Shown here: piece after piece, positions 34,727-43,390 of the stretch
Layout of the letters: each line of letters opens with the position of its first letter
Numbering within the stretch: the stretch's first letter is position 1
Source: Brevibacterium aurantiacum
GTDB taxonomy: Bacteria > Actinomycetota > Actinomycetes > Actinomycetales > Brevibacteriaceae
Reading direction: 5' to 3'
Length of the DNA: 64,000 bases
NCBI RefSeq assembly: GCF_900169065.1
Contig: NZ_FXZB01000005.1
Span: 1-64,000 of the forward strand
The notes under the pieces: generated by a model
Database searches by the model: none
Told to the model about the DNA's origin: nothing
The model's input: only the letters and a program-made list of their open reading frames with translations
Made by a program: the position numbers and the translations under genes

Positions 34727-35523
34727 TTCGCATCGTGATTGCCGATGATCAGGCAATGGTTCGAGCAGGCTTCGCCGCGTTGTTGGACGCACACCCCGAC
34801 ATCGAGGTGGTGGGCCAGGCACAAGACGGTGTCGAATGCGTCAGCCTTGTCGCCGAGCTGAAGCCCGACATCGTCCTCATGGACGTGCGCATGCCCGAAC
34901 TCGACGGCATCGAAGCCACCCGCGAGATCCTCTCGGCCCGGAGCCGTCAATCCGCGAACACTGCTGCGTCGGTGAACGCTGGCAAACCTGGGTTCGCCGG
35001 CCAGACTGGGATCGCCGGCCAGCCCGCGAACGCAGAGATATCGAAATCGGCTGTGTCCACCTCGGAGACAAGCGGTATCGGCGATGACGTTCCGCGCATC
35101 ATCATGCTCACGACCTTCGACATCGACGACTATGTCTTCGATGCGATCCGTGCCGGTGCCAGCGGCTTCCTCCTCAAAGATGCCCCGCCCAATGAGCTCG
35201 CCGAGGCGGTGCGGGTGGTGGCCTCGGGCGATGGGCTGCTGGCCCCAAGCGTCACCCGTCGCGTCATCGAGCATTTCGCCGCGGGTCCGCAGACATCGAA
35301 CGCGGAGGCACTGCCTGATCTCACCGACCGTGAACGCGAGATCCTGGTGCTGGTGGCACGCGGCCAGACGAACACAGAGATCGCTGCCACGCTCTTCATC
35401 GCCGTCCAGACCGTGAAGACTCACGTCTCACGAATCCTTTACAAACTCGACATCAGAGACCGTGCGCAGGCGGTCATCGCCGCCTACGAATCCGGGCTTG
35501 TGGTGCCTGGAGCAAAAGCCTGA
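34723..35523 (+). CDS. DesR-like NarL-family response regulator with an insertion
   Basis: 266 aa, GTG 34723 overlapping the kinase stop. The receiver has IVIADDQAMVRAGF, DIVLMDVRMPELDGIEAT (phospho-Asp) and GFLLKDAPPNEL (Lys); the LuxR-type HTH is LTDREREILVLVARGQTNTE and VKTHVSRILYKL. Between the third helix and fourth strand of the receiver lie about 45 extra residues, rich in Ser/Ala/Gly (roughly residues 68-115), making it longer than the usual 210-220 aa. In Bacillus the homologous DesR activates a desaturase gene; here a desaturase is the next gene, behind an 11-bp inverted repeat. Confidence 0.9.
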   Translation: MIRIVIADDQAMVRAGFAALLDAHPDIEVVGQAQDGVECVSLVAELKPDIVLMDVRMPELDGIEATREILSARSRQSANTAASVNAGKPGFAGQTGIAGQPANAEISKSAVSTSETSGIGDDVPRIIMLTTFDIDDYVFDAIRAGASGFLLKDAPPNELAEAVRVVASGDGLLAPSVTRRVIEHFAAGPQTSNAEALPDLTDREREILVLVARGQTNTEIAATLFIAVQTVKTHVSRILYKLDIRDRAQAVIAAYESGLVVPGAKA

Positions 35524-35527
35524 TCGT

Positions 35528-35553
35528 CCACCCCCTACCGGAGTAGGGGGTGG
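35528..35553. promoter_or_regulatory. 11-bp perfect inverted repeat between desR-like and desaturase genes
   Basis: CCACCCCCTAC at 35528-35538 and GTAGGGGGTGG at 35543-35553 flank CGGA. There is no T-tract after it, and it lies 57 bases before the desaturase ATG, so an operator for the adjacent regulator is at least as likely as a terminator. Confidence 0.5.
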
Positions 35554-35609
35554 AATACGGTGCCGTGGGGTGATGCCAAACGAATGGTCCCTCTCGTACC
35601 GTAAGTAAT

Positions 35610-36761
35610 ATGGAATCAGTAGATGTCGTGAATAGGACGCTGTCGACACCCACTCTTGGGAAAGAAACAAGGGCGGAGGTGCTCGAGAAGAGGCGAGCTA
35701 ATCGCGGTACCGAGAAGCAGGAGTTCACCAGCGATTTCAGTGCGCTGATGGCCCAGGTCAAAGAGGCTGGTCTGCTGGCTCGACGACCCGGCTGGAACAC
35801 GCTGCGCTTCGTCCTCCTCGGAATCTCCTACGTCGTCGCCTTCGCGATGCTCTTCCTCATCGGCGAAAGCTGGTGGCAGATGGCCACGGCCGTCGTCTTC
35901 GGAATCCTCTTCACCCAGACGGCTTATGTCGCCCACGATGCGGCTCACCGTCAGATCTTCACCAATGGCAAGGTCGGCGAGTGGGTGTCGACCATCATCG
36001 GCAACCTGTTCATCGGCCTCAGCTTCGGCTGGTGGCTAAAGAAGCACAACGCTCTCCACCACGCCAATCCGAACAAGGCCGGCGTCGACGGCGACATCGC
36101 CCCCGGTGCACTGATCTTCGACCCTGCAGATGCCCAAGGACTCACCGGGTTGCGCAAGTGGCTTGCGGCCCATCAGGGTTGGTTCTTCTTCCCACTGCTG
36201 ACTTTGGCGGGAGTGCAGCTGCACGTGAACTCGGTCAAGGCGATTCTCGTCGGCCAGTCCTCGATCAAGCGCCGTTGGATCGAAGGCATCTTCATCGGCA
36301 TCCGCATCATCGGATTCCCCCTCATCGCAATCTGGGCCGCCGGACCACTCATCGGCATCGTCTTCACGATCGTCCAGGTCATGGTCTTCGGTGTGCACAT
36401 GGGCGGCTCGTTCGCTCCCAACCACAAGGGACAGCCGATCGTTCCCAAGGACGTGAAGATCGACTTCCTGCGTCGCCAGACACTGATGTCACGCAACATC
36501 TCCGGCGGACGTCCGATGGGCTTCCTGATGGGCGGACTGAACTACCAGATCGAACATCACCTGTTCCCGAGTATGCCCAGCGTCAACCTGCACAAGGTTC
36601 AGCCGATGGTCCGCGAATACTGCGCTCAGAAGGACATCAAATACACGGAGACGACGCTCTTCGAATCGTTCGGCATCATCGTCCGCTACCTCAACCGGGC
36701 CGGACTCGGCCAGGCCGATCCCTTCGACTGCCCGGTCACCGCACAGTTCCGCTCACGCTGA
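35610..36761 (+). CDS. membrane fatty-acid desaturase
   Basis: 383 aa with four or so membrane spans. All three histidine boxes of the acyl-lipid/acyl-CoA desaturase family are present: HDAAHRQ, HNALHHANPN and QIEHHLFP, which hold the di-iron centre. It would introduce a double bond into membrane acyl chains and raise fluidity. ATG 35610 has no good Shine-Dalgarno. Its position right behind a DesK/DesR-like pair suggests temperature or fluidity control. Confidence 0.92.
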   Translation: MESVDVVNRTLSTPTLGKETRAEVLEKRRANRGTEKQEFTSDFSALMAQVKEAGLLARRPGWNTLRFVLLGISYVVAFAMLFLIGESWWQMATAVVFGILFTQTAYVAHDAAHRQIFTNGKVGEWVSTIIGNLFIGLSFGWWLKKHNALHHANPNKAGVDGDIAPGALIFDPADAQGLTGLRKWLAAHQGWFFFPLLTLAGVQLHVNSVKAILVGQSSIKRRWIEGIFIGIRIIGFPLIAIWAAGPLIGIVFTIVQVMVFGVHMGGSFAPNHKGQPIVPKDVKIDFLRRQTLMSRNISGGRPMGFLMGGLNYQIEHHLFPSMPSVNLHKVQPMVREYCAQKDIKYTETTLFESFGIIVRYLNRAGLGQADPFDCPVTAQFRSR

Positions 36762-36812
36762 GCTAGCCGCACATCTCCATCGGCGAACAAGCCGACCAGG
36801 ACGATTCCACGC

Positions 36813-36845
36813 AAACCCCCACTGCCACCTCGGCGGTGGGGGTTT
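36813..36845 (+). terminator. terminator after the desaturase gene
   Basis: AAACCCCCAC (36813-36822) pairs with GTGGGGGTTT (36836-36845). The loop region carries one copy of the repeated 10-mer CACCTCGGCG at 36826-36835. Confidence 0.8.
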
Positions 36846-36896
36846 CTGCTTCGTGCATGTTGCTCAGGTCGTCGAGAATCAGGCCAGGTACACGAA

Positions 36897-37724
36897 TCAG
36901 GTCAGGTGGTCGTGAGCACCGGAGACCCACTCGGCATAGCGCTCGGCCGAGCTCGCCACCGCCTCTTTGGCTCCGCTCGAGATCATCTGCCCGAAGTTGC
37001 CGTACATGCGATCGAAGTCGAGGTCAGCCACCGAGGCGGCGACGCGTCTGACGACCTGTGCCGACAGCGGCAGATAGTTGGGGAAGCTGCGCATGAACGT
37101 CACCCAGCCCGACCGGGCCACCGGTGCGATTGTGTCTCCGCTGAGCATGACGCCGCGGCCGTCCTGACCAGTCCACAAAGCCACAGCGCTGCCCGGGAAA
37201 TGGCCGCCCGTTCGCTGCAGTCGGACGCCGGGAACGGGTTCCGCGACGTGATAGTAACGCCAGATGTTGGGGCCCTCGCGCTGAACCCAGTCGGCATCGG
37301 CACGGCAGACGAAGATCGGGGCATCGTCAAAGGCCGCGCTCCACTCGAGCTGCAGGCCGAACATGTGGGGATGGCTGGCAGCGATGGCCTGAACACCGCC
37401 GAGGTCGGAGACTGCGGCGATGACGTCCTCGTCGATGTAGGGCGGGACTTCGAAGAGCAGATTGCCGTGCTCGGTCTGTGCCAGATAGCATGTCTGTCCG
37501 ATGCCCAGCTTCGGTTCCACCCGCAGAGCATAGAGGCCGGGTTCGCGTTCGACGATGGAGACGCTGTGGTGTTCGGATTCGAGCTCTTCACGCGTCGTCC
37601 AGTCCTGGCCTGACTCCGGCAGCCACTGGCGCTCATCCGAACAGATCGGGCAGACATCCGGTGGAGGCGTAGTCGTTTCGACACCGCACGTTCGGCAGAT
37701 CGTCACGTTCGTCAGTGCTGTCAT
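36897..37724 (-). CDS. rubredoxin-like zinc-ribbon MBL-fold hydrolase
   Basis: 275 aa, start ATG 37724 with AGGAGG 9 bases upstream. An N-terminal zinc ribbon (CRTCGVETTTPPPDVCPIC) precedes a metallo-beta-lactamase fold. The usual HxHxDH motif is reduced to ASHPHMFG, while later ligand segments are TGGHFPGSAVALW and MLSGDTIAP. The substrate is unknown. The Shine-Dalgarno lies inside the 17-bp hairpin 37734-37770, which also looks like the terminator of the upstream membrane-protein gene, so translation could be restrained by RNA structure. Confidence 0.8.
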   Translation of the reverse strand: MTALTNVTICRTCGVETTTPPPDVCPICSDERQWLPESGQDWTTREELESEHHSVSIVEREPGLYALRVEPKLGIGQTCYLAQTEHGNLLFEVPPYIDEDVIAAVSDLGGVQAIAASHPHMFGLQLEWSAAFDDAPIFVCRADADWVQREGPNIWRYYHVAEPVPGVRLQRTGGHFPGSAVALWTGQDGRGVMLSGDTIAPVARSGWVTFMRSFPNYLPLSAQVVRRVAASVADLDFDRMYGNFGQMISSGAKEAVASSAERYAEWVSGAHDHLT

Positions 37725-37733
37725 CGGGGAAAA

Positions 37734-37770
37734 CCTCCTGCACCCGAGGATAGTCCTCGGGTGCAGGAGG
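37734..37770 (-). terminator. 17-bp perfect hairpin holding the next gene's Shine-Dalgarno
   Basis: 37734-37750 and 37754-37770 are perfectly complementary with a 3-base loop. On the minus strand TTTT follows the stem, as in an intrinsic terminator for the gene ending at 37846. The 3' arm ends in the AGGAGG that serves the MBL gene. Confidence 0.8.
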
Positions 37771-37845
37771 GGCCAGGTACCCGAGGTCGGGTGTGGCGCG
37801 AAGGGCCCTTGTCGGGTCACCCCCGTTGGTGAGCCGGAGAGCAGC

Positions 37846-39039
37846 TCAGCTCACAGCGGCGCGCTTCTTCGAATGGGCCAGAAGGTGACCGACGAGGATG
37901 AGGGCGATGCCCAGGACGAACCACCCGATGAGCACCCACCACTGCATCGTCATGGGCGCACCCGGGAAGTAGGAGAGGTCTCGCAACAAGGTTCCAGAGG
38001 CACCCGGGACCAGGAACTGACCGATGTCTCCCCAGGCTCCTGCGAGGAATTCCTTCGGTGCTTGGAGCGAGGCGATCGGATTGCCGATGAACATCGTGAG
38101 CACCGCGCCGATGGCGATGCCCCCTGGGCCTATCAGCGAGACGAAGCCGTTGATGAGTGCCGCCGTTGCCGCCACAGCAAGTCCGGCAGCCAGCACGTTG
38201 AGCCCGAAGTTGCCCTGCAGAATGCCGAACCAGGTCTGCAGAACGAGAGTGAGTGCAAGTCCGCCGATTGCCCCGTAGGCCAGTACCGCGACGGCACGCA
38301 TACGGCGCGAGTGGACGATCATGCTGGTGAGCACACCGCCGACGATTCCTCCGATGGTCAGAGGCAGGCCGGCGATCGCGAGACCGGCACCGGTGGAGTC
38401 ATTGTCATTGAGCGGAACGACGTCGGTCACCGTGACCTGGGGGACCTCCATCGCCGAGGTGGTTGGGGCCTGTGCTTGCTCACCGGGGTTTTCCTGGGGT
38501 CCGGCAGGACCCTGAGATGCAGGGCTTTGAGATGCTGGGCCTTGAGATGCTTTCGCCAATGCGTCCTGCATCTCCTTCATTCCATCCTGCATTCCCGACA
38601 TCGCCTGTTTGTCGATCTTCTGCTGCATCTGTGAGGCGATCCCATTCAGCTGTTGGGCAACGGCGGGGGAGGCTGCGGTTGAGGTGAGGATCTCGGGTTC
38701 GTCACCAACGATGAATGCTCCGTAGACCTCTCGCTCACGGATGAGCTGTTGCGCCTCGGCGCGGGAATCGACCTTCTTGAGATCGAGCATTCCCTCGGGA
38801 GCGTTCGCTGTGATCTGATCGATCTGCTTCTGATCGCCGACGGCTGCCACCGGAAGGTCCTTGGGCTCGGATGTCACGGTCGGCCAGCTGAACGCCAGCA
38901 GAATGATGGTGACGATGGCCGCGGCGAAGACAGCTGCGAGCAGAGCCTGCTTAAGGCTGGGTTTGGGTGCGCCCTTGGCTGGTTCGGCCTCGGGGCCCGT
39001 CTCGGCTGAGTCCGAGGTAGCGAGGATTCTCGTCTGCAT
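37846..39039 (-). CDS. YhgE/Pip-like membrane protein, single module
   Basis: 397 aa. One N-terminal helix (about 31-53) is followed by an extracytoplasmic domain beginning PKDLPVAAVGD, containing a Met/Gln-rich coiled region and Gln/Pro/Gly repeats (ASQGPASQSPASQGPAG), then five or six C-terminal helices. This plan is that of the YhgE/Pip-like ABC-2-related exporters or phage-receptor-type proteins. The same module occurs twice in the protein at 43507-46005. It is divergent from a TetR gene with paired operators in between, so it is probably TetR-repressed. Confidence 0.72.
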   Translation of the reverse strand: MQTRILATSDSAETGPEAEPAKGAPKPSLKQALLAAVFAAAIVTIILLAFSWPTVTSEPKDLPVAAVGDQKQIDQITANAPEGMLDLKKVDSRAEAQQLIREREVYGAFIVGDEPEILTSTAASPAVAQQLNGIASQMQQKIDKQAMSGMQDGMKEMQDALAKASQGPASQSPASQGPAGPQENPGEQAQAPTTSAMEVPQVTVTDVVPLNDNDSTGAGLAIAGLPLTIGGIVGGVLTSMIVHSRRMRAVAVLAYGAIGGLALTLVLQTWFGILQGNFGLNVLAAGLAVAATAALINGFVSLIGPGGIAIGAVLTMFIGNPIASLQAPKEFLAGAWGDIGQFLVPGASGTLLRDLSYFPGAPMTMQWWVLIGWFVLGIALILVGHLLAHSKKRAAVS

Positions 39040-39056
39040 GCCTGTCCAATCATTGA

Positions 39057-39118
39057 AAACGAATACTCGTTCTTTTTACTCCTGCGGGTACGATATATCA
39101 AGAATGGTCATTCGTTTT
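39057..39118. promoter_or_regulatory. paired TetR operators in the divergent gap
   Basis: AAACGAATNNNNNTTCTT occurs at about 39057-39074 on the plus strand and again in the opposite orientation at about 39101-39117, leaving one site near each gene's promoter. The arrangement fits control of both the YhgE-like gene and tetR by the TetR protein. Confidence 0.55.
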
Positions 39119-39128
39119 TGGGGGATTG

Positions 39129-39731
39129 GTGCCGAAGGTCACGGACGAACACAGAGAGGCCATGCGCACGCGGATTCAGGATGCCGCGCTTACGTGCTTC
39201 TCTCGCAAGGGCTTTGCCGGGGCGTCGATGGCCGACATCATCAGGGAGGCGGATCTCTCCGCCGGTGCCGTCTATGTCTACTACTCGTCCAAGGCCGAGC
39301 TCACTCTCGATGCCGGCAGGCGAATCATGGAACAGCGGGCAGCCGAACTGCAGGATTTCGGGTCGGCAGACGAGGTCCCGCCTCCTCAGCAGGTCTTCCC
39401 GAATCTGCTGAACACGATTCTCCGCGACTCACCATTCGCCCCGCTGCTGTTGCAGGTGTGGGCAGAGGCATCGCACTCGCCCGACTTCGCGAAGGTCGCA
39501 GCGAAGATCTATACAGACCTGATTGATCGCTTCACGGCCTATCTGAGCGCGTATTTCCACCGGGGAGCAGGGCTGGGCACAGATGCGGCGGAGGCGAAAG
39601 CTGAGCAGATCGCTCCCGCGGTCCTTGCGCTGATGCAAGGCGCCATCGTGCAGAACGCGATCTTCGGTGAGGATTCGCGTGAGCGCATTGCCAGCGCCAT
39701 CGAAGCGCTGCTGACAGAGATCGCGGACTGA
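39129..39731 (+). CDS. TetR/AcrR-family regulator
   Basis: 200 aa. The N-terminal HTH is typical: RTRIQDAALTCFSRKGFAGA and SMADIIREADLSAGAVYVYY; the C-terminal ligand domain is helical and variable. I prefer GTG 39129 (PKVTDEHREAM); a TTG at 39126 is adjacent. It is divergent from the membrane protein gene at 37846 and probably represses it through the paired operators. Confidence 0.9.
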   Translation: MPKVTDEHREAMRTRIQDAALTCFSRKGFAGASMADIIREADLSAGAVYVYYSSKAELTLDAGRRIMEQRAAELQDFGSADEVPPPQQVFPNLLNTILRDSPFAPLLLQVWAEASHSPDFAKVAAKIYTDLIDRFTAYLSAYFHRGAGLGTDAAEAKAEQIAPAVLALMQGAIVQNAIFGEDSRERIASAIEALLTEIAD

Positions 39732-39918
39732 GGCACTGACCGCGGAGTTCGAAGACTGGAAGTATGCGTCTGAGGCTCCAACCTCGCGCCTGGGCTCGAT
39801 GTTCTCTGGCCGACACTCTTTTCGGCCATGATGCGATCACTGCACACCGCAGGGCGAAGAATGGTCAACAATGGCACCTGAAGCGCACGCTCGTCTGTCG
39901 AAAGGACCACGACCTCCC

Positions 39919-41241
39919 ATGTCGATCGCCTACCTCCCCGCCACGAACCGCGAATCCGAGCACATCATCCTGCGCGGAGCCACTCTCATCGACGGCAACG
40001 GCGGTGACCCGATCACAGACTCCGAGATCGAGGTCAGGGACGGACGCATCGTCTACGTCGGGTCCCGGCCCGACGAAGGAACCACCTCGGCGAGGGAGGG
40101 CAACGACGCAGGTGACACGTCCCCTCGTGTCATCCAGCTGCAGGGCAAGACGATCATGCCCGGCTTCATCGACTCCCACGTGCACTTCGGACTCACGGTC
40201 GAGAACCCGGCGGCGAACCTCGCCCGCTTCGCCTCCGAGCGGATCGTGCGCAGCGTTGTCAACGCCCGGAACACGCTCATGGCCGGAGTCACCACGGCGC
40301 GTGACCTGGGTGGAACGGACCGCGGCATTCGCGACAGCATCGAGCAGGGACTGATCCTGGGGCCGCGGATCCACTTGGCCATCAGCCCGCTGTCACCGAC
40401 CGGTGGGCACACCGACTTCACTATGCCCAACGGCATGCCCACCATGCCCCCGATGCCCGTCGACCCGATCATCGACACCGACGACGATGTGCGCCGGACC
40501 ATTCGCACCCTCGTGCGCTCCGGAGCCGACGTGATCAAGGTCTGCACCACCGGTGGCGTCTCGAGCCCAACCGATACACCCGATGACATCGGCGTTCCAG
40601 AAGAACACGTGCGGCTCATCGTCGAAGAGACCGCCAAGCGAGCAGGTCAGCCCGTCGCCGCCCACGCCCAGGGGCCCGAGGGCATCAAGGCCGCTATCCG
40701 CGGCGGAGTGCGCTCCGTCGAACACGGTTACGGAATCGACGATGAAGGCATCGAGCTCATGCTCGAACACGGCACCTTCCGCGTCCCCACGCTCAGCAGC
40801 GCACTGCGGATACCGGACCCGAAGAACGTGCCCGGCTATCTGTACGAGAAGAAGGTCAAGTGGTCAGCGATCGCACGCGAACGTGTCGCCGTTGCCATGG
40901 CCGCCGGGGTGAAGGTCGCACTGGGAACCGACGCTGGGGTGTGCCCGCACGGGCTCAACCTGCGCGAGGAGATGCACGCCGTCGAACTCAGTCTGACACC
41001 GATGCAGGCGATCGTGGCCGGCACGAAGAACGCGGCCGAACTGCTGCGGCTCTCAGCCGACGTCGGCACTCTCGAGGAAGGCAAACTCGCCGACCTCGTC
41101 GTTGTCGACTTCGATCCGCTGGCCGATATCACTGCGTTGGCTGAACCCGACAACGTCAAGGCCGTCGTCCAGGGCGGATCCCTGGTCAAGGACTCTGCCG
41201 GCTGGTTCGGCTCCGCCGCTGTCACCTCGGCGCTCGGATGA
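39919..41241 (+). CDS. imidazolonepropionase-like amidohydrolase
   Basis: About 440 aa. Amidohydrolase-superfamily metal motifs: TIMPGFIDSHVHFGL (HxH), a Lys-containing VIKVCTTGGVSS, VAAHAQGPEGIKAAI, SVEHGYGIDDEGI and ALGTDAGVCPHGLN (Asp). This is the Xaa-Pro dipeptidase/prolidase-like and imidazolonepropionase-like branch. ATG 39919 (MSIAYLPAT) was chosen over ATG 39871 because of AAAGGA upstream, though spacing is long. The M20 gene follows 70 bases later, so both may process the same cyclic or acylated amide. Confidence 0.85.
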   Translation: MSIAYLPATNRESEHIILRGATLIDGNGGDPITDSEIEVRDGRIVYVGSRPDEGTTSAREGNDAGDTSPRVIQLQGKTIMPGFIDSHVHFGLTVENPAANLARFASERIVRSVVNARNTLMAGVTTARDLGGTDRGIRDSIEQGLILGPRIHLAISPLSPTGGHTDFTMPNGMPTMPPMPVDPIIDTDDDVRRTIRTLVRSGADVIKVCTTGGVSSPTDTPDDIGVPEEHVRLIVEETAKRAGQPVAAHAQGPEGIKAAIRGGVRSVEHGYGIDDEGIELMLEHGTFRVPTLSSALRIPDPKNVPGYLYEKKVKWSAIARERVAVAMAAGVKVALGTDAGVCPHGLNLREEMHAVELSLTPMQAIVAGTKNAAELLRLSADVGTLEEGKLADLVVVDFDPLADITALAEPDNVKAVVQGGSLVKDSAGWFGSAAVTSALG

Positions 41242-41311
41242 TATTGACTCCGCCACGCACTATTTGCACACCAGCTCCACCCACCATCTCGACCACAGAA
41301 GAGGTACCTCA

Positions 41312-42502
41312 ATGACGACTGACTTCCGGACAGAGGCCCTGTCCCTGACCACCGAACTGCGTGACCTGCGCCGCGAGCTCCACCGCAACCCCGAGCTGGG
41401 ACTCGAGCTGCCCTTCACTCAGCAGAAGGTCCTCGACGCGCTCGAGGGTCTGCCGCTCGAGATCACCACAGGTCAGGACCTCAGCTCGGTCGTCGCCGTG
41501 CTCCGCGGCGGCAAACCCGGTCCCACGGTTCTGCTGCGCGGAGACATGGATGCCCTGCCCGTCACCGAAGCCACCGGACTCGACTACGCATCGATCAACG
41601 GAAACATGCACGCCTGCGGTCACGACCTGCACGTGACGGGTCTGGTGGGAGCGGCCAAGCTCCTGTCCGCTCATCAGGCAGAGCTGGCCGGGACGGTGGC
41701 ATTCATGTTCCAGCCCGGCGAAGAGGGACCGGGCGGAGCCCAGCGCATGCTCGACGAAGGGATGTTCGAGACCATCGGATCGACTCCCGACTCCGCCTAC
41801 GCTATCCACGTCGCCCCGGGAGTTCCCGGCACATTCGTCGGTCGCCCCGGCACGGTCATGGCCGGAGCCAATACGCTGCACGTGACGATGCACGGCAAAG
41901 GTGGGCACAGCTCCCGCCCCGAGGACGCCACCGATCCCATTCGTCCGCTCCTGGAGTTCGGCCAGGCACTGTATTCGATGATCACCGGATCGTTCAGCGT
42001 CTTCGATCCCATCGTCGCCGAGGTGACTCAGCTGGAGGCCGGCACCGCCGTCAACATCATTCCCGCGACGGCGAAGCTCGGCGCCTCCGTGCGTACCATG
42101 TCGGCCGAGACGACGAAGAAGTTCCCTGTAGCCGCGACTCGCCTGGCAGAGTCGATCGCCGCCGCACACGAATGCACCGCCGAGGTGGTGTGGACCGAGC
42201 AGTACCCCGTGACGGTCAATGACGCGCAGGAAATCGAGTTCGTTGCCGAGACGCTGACCGAAGCCTTCGGGGCGCATCGCTACGTGACCGCCCCGAACCC
42301 GGTCATGGGTTCCGAGGACTTCTCCTTCGTGCTCAATGAGGTACCTGGGGCGTTCCTCTTCATGTTCGCCTCTCCGGAGGACGTCGATCCTGCAACCGCA
42401 GCGACGAACCACTCGCCTGAGGTCCTCTTCGACGACGCACACCTGCCGGACCAAGCGGCAGCGCTGGCCACCCTAGCCTGGCAACGAACGCTGCGAGGCT
42501 GA
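41312..42502 (+). CDS. M20D-family amidohydrolase (hippurate hydrolase-like)
   Basis: 396 aa, GAGGT upstream of ATG 41312. Motifs: LRRELHRNPELGLELPFTQ, VLLRGDMDALPV, MHACGHDLHVTGLVGAAKLL, FMFQPGEEGPGGAQRML and the dimerisation-domain GKGGHSSRPEDATDPI. They identify the M20D hippurate/indole-acetyl-amino-acid hydrolase group, zinc or manganese enzymes that free amino acids from N-acyl or N-aroyl conjugates. It forms a probable operon with the amidohydrolase upstream. Confidence 0.9.
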   Translation: MTTDFRTEALSLTTELRDLRRELHRNPELGLELPFTQQKVLDALEGLPLEITTGQDLSSVVAVLRGGKPGPTVLLRGDMDALPVTEATGLDYASINGNMHACGHDLHVTGLVGAAKLLSAHQAELAGTVAFMFQPGEEGPGGAQRMLDEGMFETIGSTPDSAYAIHVAPGVPGTFVGRPGTVMAGANTLHVTMHGKGGHSSRPEDATDPIRPLLEFGQALYSMITGSFSVFDPIVAEVTQLEAGTAVNIIPATAKLGASVRTMSAETTKKFPVAATRLAESIAAAHECTAEVVWTEQYPVTVNDAQEIEFVAETLTEAFGAHRYVTAPNPVMGSEDFSFVLNEVPGAFLFMFASPEDVDPATAATNHSPEVLFDDAHLPDQAAALATLAWQRTLRG

Positions 42503-42565
42503 GTCCTGGCCTGAGGCGCACAGGCCTGAGGTACACAGGCCTGCGCTGGCTTGCGAGGGGCCAGG

Positions 42566-43303
42566 TCAGACGGTGTCGCCGTCCTCGTCGACAGAGTGGA
42601 CCCGGTCCTCGCGCATGCTCACCTTGTCCACGCCGGACAGTTCCATCAAGGGAGGGATCAGGAGGTGCAGGGGAGGTCTGCCCTCGAACTTCACGTCGAT
42701 CTGGACCATCTTCACTCCGTCCTCCGATTCGAAGCGTTTGGAGTCGAGGATCGTGTTCGAATACCCCATGTTTCCGGCCACGGCGAGGATATCGCGGAGG
42801 ATCCCGGACCCATCCTTATAGGCGATGCGCAGCAGCTTGCGGTGCGAGTCGTCGGGGATACGGCGGATCAGGGGAGCGATGACGAACAGAGTCAGCAGGT
42901 GGAGTGCGGTGAGCATCATGGCCAACGACAGCATTCCCGCGCCGCAGGCCATGCCCACGGCGGCCGTGACCCACACAGTGGCGGCCGTCGTGAGACCGCG
43001 CACCATGTTCCGGCCCTTGAAGATGACACCCGCACCAAGGAAGCCGATGCCCGATACGATCTGCGCGGCGATCCGCGACGGATCCAGGCGAGCCTCGTCG
43101 CCGAGCACGGCGGCGAACCCGTAGGCGGAGACCAGCGTGAACGCGCACGTGCCGATGCCCACGAGAACGTGTGTGCGATAGCCGGCGCTCTTCTGCCGGA
43201 ACTGCCGTTCGAAGCCGATCAGCGAGCACAGGACGAAGCTGGCCAGGAGCAGTTCCGCCTCGACGAGGCCGGTCGGACCGAAGAATTCGATGTGAGAGCC
43301 CAT
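42566..43303 (-). CDS. MgtC/SapB-family membrane protein
   Basis: 245 aa. Four N-terminal helices with the family signature LLASFVLCSLIGFERQFR, ISAYGFAA-like VSAYGFAAVLGDEA and IVSGIGFLGAGVIFKGRN, followed by a C-terminal ACT-like cytoplasmic domain. In pathogens MgtC aids survival in low magnesium and inside macrophages, but the wider family in soil and skin bacteria has no settled role. It is convergent with the M20 gene. Confidence 0.9.
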   Translation of the reverse strand: MGSHIEFFGPTGLVEAELLLASFVLCSLIGFERQFRQKSAGYRTHVLVGIGTCAFTLVSAYGFAAVLGDEARLDPSRIAAQIVSGIGFLGAGVIFKGRNMVRGLTTAATVWVTAAVGMACGAGMLSLAMMLTALHLLTLFVIAPLIRRIPDDSHRKLLRIAYKDGSGILRDILAVAGNMGYSNTILDSKRFESEDGVKMVQIDVKFEGRPPLHLLIPPLMELSGVDKVSMREDRVHSVDEDGDTV

Positions 43304-43390
43304 AGTGCTTCTGACTTTAGCCCCTCATCTGTGCACGACGTCGCCTTTCGCATTGAACACCGGGCACTGAACACCGCACCACACGTCAGA

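Noticed and set aside
42505..42565. CAGGCCTGAGG-type short repeats and CCTGGCC/GGCCAGG arms between the M20 and mgtC genes
   Set aside because: Possibly a weak bidirectional terminator, but the loop is long and pairing short; not listed as a feature.
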